A stretch of DNA of 11,511 bases from positions 1 to 11,511 of the forward strand of contig JADHLK010000036.1 in the NCBI GenBank assembly GCA_016780695.1, read 5' to 3'. The translations under genes and the position numbers were made by a program. Position 1 is the first letter of the stretch; each line of letters opens with the position of its first letter. A model generated the notes under the pieces. It worked only from the letters and a program-made list of their open reading frames with translations, was not told the DNA's origin and did no database searches. This stretch comes from Alphaproteobacteria bacterium (lineage in GTDB: Bacteria; Pseudomonadota; Alphaproteobacteria; Puniceispirillales; Puniceispirillaceae). Shown in pieces: positions 5,941 to 11,511 of this stretch.

Positions 5941-8900
5941 ATGATTTTTCGCAGCCTGAAAATTACCGGTTTCAAATCCTTTGCCGAAAAGGCTGAAGTG
6001 GATATCGAACCGGGCCTGACCGGCATTGTCGGCCCGAATGGCTGTGGCAAATCGAATGTGGTTGAAGCCTTGCGCTGGGTGATGGGGGAAAGCTCAGCCC
6101 GCCAGATGCGAGGCACCGAGCTGGATGATCTGATCTTTGCCGGCACTGAATCGCGGCCGCCGCGCAATCTGGCTGAAATTGTGCTGGAGCTGGATAATTC
6201 GGACCACCGGGCACCAGCGGAATTCAATAAAGAGGAGATGCTGGAAATTACCCGCAAGGCGGATCGCGGCAAAGGGTCCAGCTATCTGGTGAATGGCCGG
6301 CCTGCCCGCGCCCGCGATGTCCAGCTGTTATTTGCTGATACGGCGACCGGATCGCGTTCTGCCGGTATTGTCAGCCAGGGCCGAATCGGGGCGATTGTCG
6401 GGGCGAAGCCGGAAGACCGGCGCGCCTTGCTGGAAGAAGCGGCGAATATCCGCGGCCTGCATCAACGCCGCCATGAGGCAGAACTGCGCTTGCGGGCTGC
6501 TGAAACCAATCTGGAACGGCTGAATGATCTGATAGGCCAGCTGGAGGAACAGAAAAGCCAGCTGCAAAAACAGGCGCGCCAGGCGGCCCGCTATCGCTCA
6601 GTCGCTGACCGGATTCGCAAGGCTGAGGCCCGCCTGCTGCTGGCCAGATGGCAGGAGAATACCGCCGAAATGGCTGCTGCTGAGCAAGCGCTGGCCAGCT
6701 GCAAGAACAAGACCGAGAAGGCGACCCGCGCATCTGCCGGAGCGACGACAGAAAGGCTGAACCGCGGAGAGGCCCTGCCCCCGTTGCGCCAGGCTGAGGC
6801 AGAACAGGCTGCTGAAACCCAGCGTCTGCAGCTGGCCATTGGCGAGAGTGACCGGGAGGCGGCGCGCATAATGGCCGAGCTGGAACGGCTGGCCAGCCAG
6901 CTGGCACAAATTGAAAATGACCGGACACGCGAAACCGCACTGGCCGAGGATGCTGAAAAGGCGCTGGCCGCCCTGGCAGATGAGGAGGCCAGCCTGAATG
7001 CCTGGCGCAAGGCCGAGGGCCCGCGGCTTGATCTGGCAGACAGCGAGCTGGAAAAGGCCCGCCAACAGGCTGATAGTGCAGACCGGGCGGCGGCCGAGGC
7101 CCGCGGTGCTTTTCAGGCAATGCAAAATGAGCGGGCCCGTCTGGAGGCGCGCAAAATCCAGCTTGAGGCCCGCATTGCCCAATCTGCTGAGGGGCTGGCC
7201 GCAGTGCAGCTGGACCAGCTGCAAGCTGCCGCCAACAGCGCCTCTGAGATCGCCCGGCAGGCCGAGGCTGATCTGGCTAAAGCAAATGAAGAGAGCGAAA
7301 AAACCAGCAGTGATCTGGACCAGACCCGGCAAGCCCGCGAGGCAGCCTGGCAGGCAAAGCAGGAAACCGAGAGCCAGCTGGCCCGGCTGACAGCCGAGAT
7401 GGACGCGCTGGCCTATCTGCTGGCCGGTGATGCAGATGAGGCGCAGATTCCGGTGGCCGACAGCCTGACGGTAAAAGGCGGCATGGAAGCCGCCCTTGCC
7501 GCCTGTCTGGCTGATGATCTGGGCTTGCCGCTGGATGCCGGAGAGCGCGGCTACTGGCCAGCTGGCTTTACCCCGGCCCAGCCGCCGCAACCGCCGCAAA
7601 CAGGCACGCCGCTCACCCAATTTGTCAGCGGCCCGAAAGTCATTGAACAGGCACTCGCCGGGGTCGCGGTCATTGACGATGCCGAAGCCGCGGCCCGCGC
7701 CCATGCTGACCTGCTGCCGGGACAAGCCCTTGTCAGCCCGCAAGGCCAGCTCTGGCGGTGGGACGGGCTGGTTCGGCATGGCCGCCAAGATGCCTCAGAG
7801 CGAATTCGCCAACGCCAAAGGCTGGAAAAGCTGACCGGGGAAGCCGGGCAGTTGGAAAAACAGCTGGCCAAGGCCAGCACGGCACTGGAAAAAGCAGAAG
7901 CAGAAATGCAAACAGCCAGCAGCGCTGCCGCCAGCAGCCGCGAGAAACAACGCAGCGCTGAAGAAGCCGCCCGTCTGACCGGGCGTCAGGCGGATGGCGC
8001 CCGTCTGGCAGCAGAGGCAGGTGAGACCAGACAGCAAGATCTGGAAAAGGCCCGCCAGCTGGCTGAAGCCGATCTGGCTGAGCTGGGCAGCGCGACTTTA
8101 TCAAATGAGGAAGAGCAACGCCTGCAAGAAGAGGCCGAAACCGCTCGCCAGACAGCTGAGGCGGCGCGCACCCGGCTGGCCGCGGCCTTGCAGGCCCAGA
8201 CAAGGCTGGTCGGCGAGATGGACACAGCAGCCAGACGGCTGAAAGCCATTGCCGAACAGCGCGGCGACTGGCAGACCCGCCAGGCCAGCACAGCTGCCCG
8301 CCTGGCTGAAATGGCCCAGCGCCAGCAACAGGCCGATGCCGAACAAACCCGTCTGGCGAGCCGCCCGGCAGACATTGAGCAGGAAAAACAAAAGCTGGCA
8401 GATTTGCTGGAAGCAGCCAGTGCCGAGCGGCAGAAGCGCAGCGATGCCCTGGTGCTGGCGGAAACCAGCTTGCAGGAGGCAGAGGCCGCCCTGCGCGCCG
8501 CCGAGGCTGAACAGACCGCTGCCCGCGAGGCAGAGATTCGCGCTGAAGCCCATGGCGAGCGCATGACAGCAGAGCGCGCCCAGCTGGTCCAGCGCATCGC
8601 CGAGCGATTGGACAGCCAGCCGGAGCAGCTGGCAATGCTGGCCGAGCTGCGCGAACATGAAGAGCTGGAAGCCCAGCCGAGGCTGGAGGAGAGGCTGGAA
8701 CGCCTGCTGCGCGAGCGCGATCAGATGGGGCCGGTCAATCTGCGCGCTGAAATAGAGATGGAGGAGCTGGCCGGGCGAATCAGCGAAATGGAAACCGAAA
8801 AAGAGGATTTGCACGCCGCTATCAGCAAGCTGCGCTCTGCCATCCAGCAGCTGAACCGTGAAGGGCGGGCGCGGCTGCTGGAAAGTTTCAAACAGGTGAA

Positions 8901-9357
8901 CAGCTATTTTTCCGAGTTGTTCTCTACCTTGTTTGGGGGCGGCCATGCTGAATTGCAGCTGACCGAATCAGAGGATCCGCTGGAAGCCGGGCTGGAAATT
9001 ATGGCCAGCCCGCCGGGCAAGCGGTTGCAATCTCTCTCGCTGCTATCAGGCGGTGAGCAGGCACTGACCGCGCTGGCGATTATTTTTGCCGTCTTCCTGA
9101 CCAACCCGGCCCCGATCTGTGTGCTGGATGAGGTGGATGCCCCGCTGGATGATTCCAATGTCGCGCGTTTTTGTGACCTGCTGCGCGATATTGCCGGGCG
9201 CACCAAGACCCGCTTTTTGATTGTGACCCACCACCGGATGACCATGGCCCGCATGGATCGCCTGTTCGGCGTAACAATGGAACAGAAAGGCATCAGCCGA
9301 CTGGTCTCAGTGGATTTGCAAACAGCTGAAAATATTCGTGACAAGGCGGTTGTCTGA
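5941..9357 (+). CDS. smc: Chromosome segregation ATPase SMC
   Basis: SMC dimers with ScpA and ScpB organise and segregate the chromosome. The 1138-aa protein is close to full length. The N-terminal head begins IFRSLKITGFKSFAEKA and has Walker A GPNGCGKSN (31-39, Lys37), then RWVMGESSARQMRG. A long Ala/Glu/Gln-rich coiled coil runs to about 490, the hinge covers about 491-615 (KGGMEAALAACLADDLGLPL and a second half ending WDGLVRHG), and the returning coil runs to about 960. The C-terminal head carries the signature LSGGEQ (1035-1040) and Walker B VLDEVDAPLDD (1061-1071, catalytic Glu1064). The hinge contains an unusual PPQPPQ stretch. No strong Shine-Dalgarno sequence precedes ATG 5941, so translation may be coupled to the upstream gene. 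scpA and scpB are not in this window. Confidence 0.97.
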   Translation: MIFRSLKITGFKSFAEKAEVDIEPGLTGIVGPNGCGKSNVVEALRWVMGESSARQMRGTELDDLIFAGTESRPPRNLAEIVLELDNSDHRAPAEFNKEEMLEITRKADRGKGSSYLVNGRPARARDVQLLFADTATGSRSAGIVSQGRIGAIVGAKPEDRRALLEEAANIRGLHQRRHEAELRLRAAETNLERLNDLIGQLEEQKSQLQKQARQAARYRSVADRIRKAEARLLLARWQENTAEMAAAEQALASCKNKTEKATRASAGATTERLNRGEALPPLRQAEAEQAAETQRLQLAIGESDREAARIMAELERLASQLAQIENDRTRETALAEDAEKALAALADEEASLNAWRKAEGPRLDLADSELEKARQQADSADRAAAEARGAFQAMQNERARLEARKIQLEARIAQSAEGLAAVQLDQLQAAANSASEIARQAEADLAKANEESEKTSSDLDQTRQAREAAWQAKQETESQLARLTAEMDALAYLLAGDADEAQIPVADSLTVKGGMEAALAACLADDLGLPLDAGERGYWPAGFTPAQPPQPPQTGTPLTQFVSGPKVIEQALAGVAVIDDAEAAARAHADLLPGQALVSPQGQLWRWDGLVRHGRQDASERIRQRQRLEKLTGEAGQLEKQLAKASTALEKAEAEMQTASSAAASSREKQRSAEEAARLTGRQADGARLAAEAGETRQQDLEKARQLAEADLAELGSATLSNEEEQRLQEEAETARQTAEAARTRLAAALQAQTRLVGEMDTAARRLKAIAEQRGDWQTRQASTAARLAEMAQRQQQADAEQTRLASRPADIEQEKQKLADLLEAASAERQKRSDALVLAETSLQEAEAALRAAEAEQTAAREAEIRAEAHGERMTAERAQLVQRIAERLDSQPEQLAMLAELREHEELEAQPRLEERLERLLRERDQMGPVNLRAEIEMEELAGRISEMETEKEDLHAAISKLRSAIQQLNREGRARLLESFKQVNSYFSELFSTLFGGGHAELQLTESEDPLEAGLEIMASPPGKRLQSLSLLSGGEQALTALAIIFAVFLTNPAPICVLDEVDAPLDDSNVARFCDLLRDIAGRTKTRFLIVTHHRMTMARMDRLFGVTMEQKGISRLVSVDLQTAENIRDKAVV
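7582..7599 (+). repeat. 9-bp tandem duplication in the SMC hinge
   Basis: CCGCCGCAA occurs twice in tandem (7582-7590 and 7591-7599) and encodes PPQPPQ at SMC residues 548-553. It lies in a proline-rich linker (PAQPPQPPQTGTP) between the two halves of the hinge. The exact duplication suggests slippage. Confidence 0.85.
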
Positions 9358-9429
9358 TGCGACCAGCCAAGCAGTTGCGACAGGCTGTCACACCTGCCTG
9401 CCGGAGCGCGCCGAAAGGCTGGATATCGC

Positions 9430-9458
9430 TTGACAAATTGCCCCTGTCTGCCTAGCTT
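9430..9458 (+). promoter_or_regulatory. Candidate sigma70 promoter of the atp operon
   Basis: A perfect TTGACA (9430-9435) is followed after 17 bp by TAGCTT (9453-9458), a weak -10. It lies in the 168-bp gap between smc and atpI, where an operon promoter is expected. Transcription would start near 9465, about 60 nt before the preferred atpI start. The TTG in this -35 box is also the first in-frame start-like codon of the atpI frame, which could mislead gene callers. Confidence 0.55.
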
Positions 9459-9502
9459 GTGCACGATTTTGCGAGGTGCGTTTTTAGTCGGTTCGCAGAC
9501 AG
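9444..9502. repeat. 8-bp inverted repeat flanking the atp transcription start region
   Basis: CTGTCTGC (9444-9451) and GCAGACAG (9495-9502) are exact inverted copies separated by 43 bp. The left arm is inside the promoter spacer and the right arm is in the expected leader, so this cannot be an RNA hairpin if the promoter call is right. A paired protein-binding site or chance are the alternatives. Confidence 0.35.
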
Positions 9503-9525
9503 AAACAAAAACCAGTCAGGCAGGT

Positions 9526-9903
9526 GTGATTTTGGGCGATAACTCCAACCACCGGCAAGATGGTAACAGCTCGCTGGCGGATCGGATTAAACAAGCCGAG
9601 CAGTCAGCAAAAGGGCGGGTAGACAAACCGCCTGCCGGTCACATGCCAGTGGCTGGATTGGCGCTGGCCGGGCGGGTCGCTCTGGAACTGGTCGCAGGCG
9701 TGGTGGTCGGCGGCTTTTTGGGCTGGATGCTGGACCGCTGGCTGGGAACCACGCCCGGCTTTATGCTGGGACTGTTTTTTCTGGGGGCGGCCGCAGGCAT
9801 GATGAATGTTTGGCGGCTGGTAACCGGCCGCAATATGAAGGCTGGATATTTTGAGGAGCACCGGGACGCTGATAAAGACCCGGATGAGAAGGGGAACAGG
9901 TAA
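9526..9903 (+). CDS. atpI: ATP synthase protein I (AtpI)
   Basis: AtpI is a small accessory membrane protein encoded at the head of atp operons. In studied species it helps assemble the c-ring and may affect magnesium entry. This copy has a polar N-terminus (about 1-40), a first membrane helix around LALAGRVALELVAGVVVGG (45-63), the segment LDRWLGTTPGF, a second helix at about 76-97 ending GMMNVWR, and a charged C-terminal tail. I chose GTG 9526 (125 aa), with CAGG at 9517-9520. TTG 9532 is about as likely, with CAGG at 9521-9524. An earlier TTG at 9430 lies in the promoter -35 box and is rejected. Its stop codon overlaps the atpB start by one base (TAATG), implying translational coupling. 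Confidence 0.86.
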   Translation: MILGDNSNHRQDGNSSLADRIKQAEQSAKGRVDKPPAGHMPVAGLALAGRVALELVAGVVVGGFLGWMLDRWLGTTPGFMLGLFFLGAAAGMMNVWRLVTGRNMKAGYFEEHRDADKDPDEKGNR

Positions 9904-10646
9904 TGCATTCGCCGGTTGAACAATTCACCATCAAAACGCTGTTTGCCCTGAATCTGCTCGGCTTTGATATTTCCTTTACCAATTCCAGCCTGTTCATGTT
10001 GCTGGCGGTAGTGCTCAGCACATTGTTTCTGGTGCTGGCGATGCGCCCGGCGGCGCTGGTGCCGGGCCGTCTGCAGGGCGCGGCTGAGATGATGTATGAA
10101 TTTGTTGCTGACATGGTGCGCGCCAATGTTGGCTCAGAAGGGCGGCCTTATTTTCCCTTCGTCTTTACGCTGTTCGTTTTTATTCTGTTTTCCAATATGC
10201 TGGGCCTTATCCCCTACAGCTACACGACTACCTCACAGATTGTGGTGACCTTTGTGCTGGCAGCTGTGATTTTCATCGGGGTTACGCTGATCGGCCTGAT
10301 TAAGCATGGGCTGCATTTCTTCTCTTTCTTTGTGCCGTCCGGTGCGCCCAAGGCGCTGATCCCGTTTCTGGTGGTGATTGAGGTGATCTCCTATTTCGTG
10401 CGTCCAGTCAGCCTGTCGGTGCGACTGTTTGCCAATATGCTGGCCGGCCATACGATGCTTAAAGTATTTGCCGGGCTGGCGGTGATGCTGACCGGGGCTG
10501 GCGGAATTTTTGCCGTCGGCTCAGTGCTGCCGCTGGCGGCGATTATCGGGCTGACCGGGCTGGAAATGCTGGTCGCCGCGCTGCAGGCCTATGTCTTCAC
10601 GATTTTGACTTGTATGTATTTAAATGACGCGCTACATCTCCACTAG
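9903..10646 (+). CDS. atpB: F0F1 ATP synthase subunit a
   Basis: Subunit a forms the two proton half-channels of the F0 motor and contacts the c-ring in the inner membrane. The 247-aa product is mostly hydrophobic, with five to six membrane helices. The essential arginine is visible in SLSVRLFANMLAGH as Arg174, matching Arg210 of Escherichia coli. Other family segments are FSNMLGLIPYSYTTTSQ in the middle and LEMLVAALQAYVFTILTCMYLNDALH at the C-terminus. Length and start are normal for alphaproteobacteria. The gene overlaps atpI by one base and is followed by an 82-bp gap before atpE. Confidence 0.97.
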   Translation: MHSPVEQFTIKTLFALNLLGFDISFTNSSLFMLLAVVLSTLFLVLAMRPAALVPGRLQGAAEMMYEFVADMVRANVGSEGRPYFPFVFTLFVFILFSNMLGLIPYSYTTTSQIVVTFVLAAVIFIGVTLIGLIKHGLHFFSFFVPSGAPKALIPFLVVIEVISYFVRPVSLSVRLFANMLAGHTMLKVFAGLAVMLTGAGGIFAVGSVLPLAAIIGLTGLEMLVAALQAYVFTILTCMYLNDALHLH

Positions 10647-10687
10647 AATTTTTGGCGCAAAACAAAGGTCCTGAACGGGGCAAAATT

Positions 10688-10712
10688 CAACTGTTCAATC
10701 GCAACTGTTCAA
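10688..10712 (+). repeat. Direct repeat CAACTGTTCAA x2 before atpE
   Basis: The 11-mer CAACTGTTCAA occurs at 10688-10698 and 10702-10712, a 14-bp period, ending just before the atpE Shine-Dalgarno AGGGA (10716-10720). The surrounding leader is A- and U-rich. It may be a slippage duplication, or part of an unstructured translation-enhancing leader for the abundant c subunit. Confidence 0.65.
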
Positions 10713-10728
10713 ACTAGGGAAAAAGAAC

Positions 10729-10956
10729 ATGGAAGCTGAAGCTGCAAAACTGATTGGTGCCGGTATCGCGGTGATCGCGCTGGCCGGTGTGGGTGTGGGT
10801 ATCGGGAATATCTTTGCCGCCCTGATTAACTCAATCGCCCGTAACCCGGCCGCACGCGGTGAGGTGTTCGGTATCGGTATTCTGGGCTTTGCCCTGACCG
10901 AGGCAATCGCGCTGTTCGCGCTGGTTGTTGCTCTGCTGCTGCTGTTTGTATTCTGA
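10729..10956 (+). CDS. atpE: F0F1 ATP synthase subunit c
   Basis: Subunit c makes the rotating ring of F0. The 75-aa product is a two-helix hairpin. Helix 1 contains the glycine-rich packing motif GVGVGIGN (20-27). The polar loop has RNP (38-40). Helix 2 carries the ion-binding carboxylate Glu58 in GFALTEAIALF. Alanine, not Ser or Thr, follows Glu58 and the sodium-site glutamine is not evident in helix 1, so a proton-driven ring is expected. A good AGGGA (10716-10720) lies 8 nt before ATG 10729. The gene is isolated by 82 and 154 bp gaps, unlike the tightly packed atpI-atpB. That arrangement fits separate control of c-subunit synthesis, needed in about ten copies or more. Confidence 0.98.
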   Translation: MEAEAAKLIGAGIAVIALAGVGVGIGNIFAALINSIARNPAARGEVFGIGILGFALTEAIALFALVVALLLLFVF

Positions 10957-10990
10957 TTTACCAGAATTACAGCTAACAGCCAGACCCCTC

Positions 10991-11014
10991 GATCAGTCCC
11001 TTGATCGGTCCCTT
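10991..11014 (+). repeat. 12-bp tandem repeat downstream of atpE
   Basis: GATCAGTCCCTT (10991-11002) is followed directly by GATCGGTCCCTT (11003-11014), with one mismatch. It is noncoding, in the atpE to b' gap, just before the G-rich hairpin region. Confidence 0.8.
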
Positions 11015-11018
11015 GCTT

Positions 11019-11087
11019 GGTTAAGGGGGGGGGGGAGCGGGGCAGGCAAACGGGCAGCCACCGGCGGTGACTGTCCCCTAACCCCCC
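11019..11087 (+). promoter_or_regulatory. G-tract and alternative hairpins between atpE and the b' gene
   Basis: A run of eleven G (11025-11035) faces CCCC (11075-11078) and CCCCCC (11082-11087). A compact local hairpin forms from GGGCAGCCACC (11052-11062) and GGTGACTGTCCC (11066-11077) around a GGC loop, with ten pairs, one C-A mismatch and one bulged T. The G tract can pair with the C6 run outside it. GGTTAAGGGG (11019-11028) can instead pair with CCCCTAACC (11075-11083), and GGGG at 11039-11042 also competes for CCCC. No U tract follows. Likely roles are protecting the 3' end of atpE message or lowering expression of the downstream genes. Confidence 0.6.
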
Positions 11088-11110
11088 GCCTATCAGGAGC
11101 TATCACAAGC

Positions 11111-11511
11111 ATGAGCCTTTCTGCCAAAAGAACTTGTCAGCGCATCGCCGCCCTGTTTGCCGGTCTGGCCCTGATCGGTGCCGGGGCTGCACAGGCTGCT
11201 GGCGGAGGTGAGGCCAGCGGCGGTCTGCCTCAGCTGGATATCAGCACCTGGCCAACTCAGGTTTTCTGGCTGGTGGTCAGCTTTGTACTCGCCTATCTGC
11301 TGTTCTCACGACTGGTTACCCCGCGAATCGGCCTGGTTTTGGAAGAGCGGGCCAGCCGCATCAATGAGGATATTGCCAAGGCGCGGGAGGCAGAGGCCGC
11401 CGCACGCCAGACAGAGGCTGATTATCTGGCCGAACTGGAAAAGGCGCGGTCCGAAGCCTCTGCCCAAGCCAGCCAGGCAATGGCAGAAGCCGGCAAGACC
11501 GCTGCCAAGGC
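11111..11511 (+). CDS. F0F1 ATP synthase subunit b' (partial, runs off the window)
   Basis: The frame starts at ATG 11111 and is open to the window edge, giving the first 133 residues. A leader-like hydrophobic segment ending AQA (about 11-29) precedes a Gly-rich stretch. LPQLDISTWPTQVFWLVVSF opens the membrane anchor (about 49-69), followed by PRIGLVLEERASRI and a charged Ala/Glu/Arg coiled coil for the peripheral stalk. The cleavable-looking leader, the LPQLD...TWPTQVFW motif and the place right after atpE fit b' (named AtpF', AtpF2 or AtpG) rather than b, which usually follows. AGGAG at 11095-11099 lies 11 nt before the ATG. The stalk pairs b' with b to hold the F1 head still. Confidence 0.92.
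   Translation, partial: MSLSAKRTCQRIAALFAGLALIGAGAAQAAGGGEASGGLPQLDISTWPTQVFWLVVSFVLAYLLFSRLVTPRIGLVLEERASRINEDIAKAREAEAAARQTEADYLAELEKARSEASAQASQAMAEAGKTAAK

Noticed and set aside
6598..7788. Long open frame on the minus strand opposite smc (396 codons)
   Set aside because: It mirrors the GC-rich, repetitive coiled-coil codons of smc, has low-complexity content and no recognisable domain, and smc is a firm gene.
7733..8635. Second long minus-strand frame opposite smc (300 codons)
   Set aside because: It is an antisense shadow of the smc coiled coil, rich in Pro, Arg and Ala, with no family resemblance.
9380..9405. Intrinsic terminator after smc
   Set aside because: A short dyad (GACAGGCTGTC) and a five-pair stem exist, but no U tract follows and the stems are too weak.
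9462..9485. GCAC...GTGC followed by TTTTT in the atp leader as an attenuator
   Set aside because: The stem has only four pairs with an 11-nt loop, too weak to support a terminator call.
1..11511. A new defence, mobile or biosynthetic system
   Set aside because: Every long gene belongs to a familiar core family, strands and spacing are normal, and there are no integrases, transposases, CRISPR arrays or foreign-looking base composition.

Overview
The window is a stretch of ordinary core chromosome from a GC-rich alphaproteobacterium. Three things point there. A heparinase II/III-like gene sits directly before purH. The order mutY (divergent), DUF721, DsbA-like oxidoreductase, smc is one I associate with alphaproteobacteria. 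The F0 operon has the layout atpI-atpB-atpE-b', with the duplicated b-type subunit found in alphaproteobacteria and phototrophs. I cannot name the genus; a marine lineage such as SAR116 is only a guess.

Layout: positions 1-95 hold a fragment with no identifiable gene and a weak candidate -10 box. A 531-aa heparinase II/III-like protein (96-1691, +) is followed by a gap with an imperfect hairpin, then purH (1788-3440, +), which carries an unusual 15-bp triplicated repeat. mutY (3430-4515, -) converges on purH and overlaps its last 11 bases. A 129-bp divergent control region separates mutY from a DUF721/DciA-like gene (4645-5145, +). Next come a Tat-type DsbA-like thiol oxidoreductase (5287-5916, +) and, 24 bp later, smc (5941-9357, +). 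A 168-bp gap holds a promoter candidate with a perfect -35 box. It precedes atpI (9526-9903), atpB (9903-10646), atpE (10729-10956) and the start of the b' gene (11111 to the window edge).

Functionally the window joins purine synthesis (purH), oxidative DNA repair (mutY), replication and chromosome organisation (DUF721/DciA-like, smc), envelope disulfide chemistry (DsbA-like) and the ATP synthase membrane sector. I found no mobile element, CRISPR array, tRNA, rRNA or defence system, and no evidence of a new multi-gene system. The points worth a second look are in the gaps and in small repeats. The atpE/b' gap has a 12-bp tandem repeat, a G11 tract and mutually exclusive hairpins close to the b' ribosome site. 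There are short direct repeats before atpE and before the dsbA-like gene. There are also in-frame slippage-type repeats inside purH and inside the SMC hinge.
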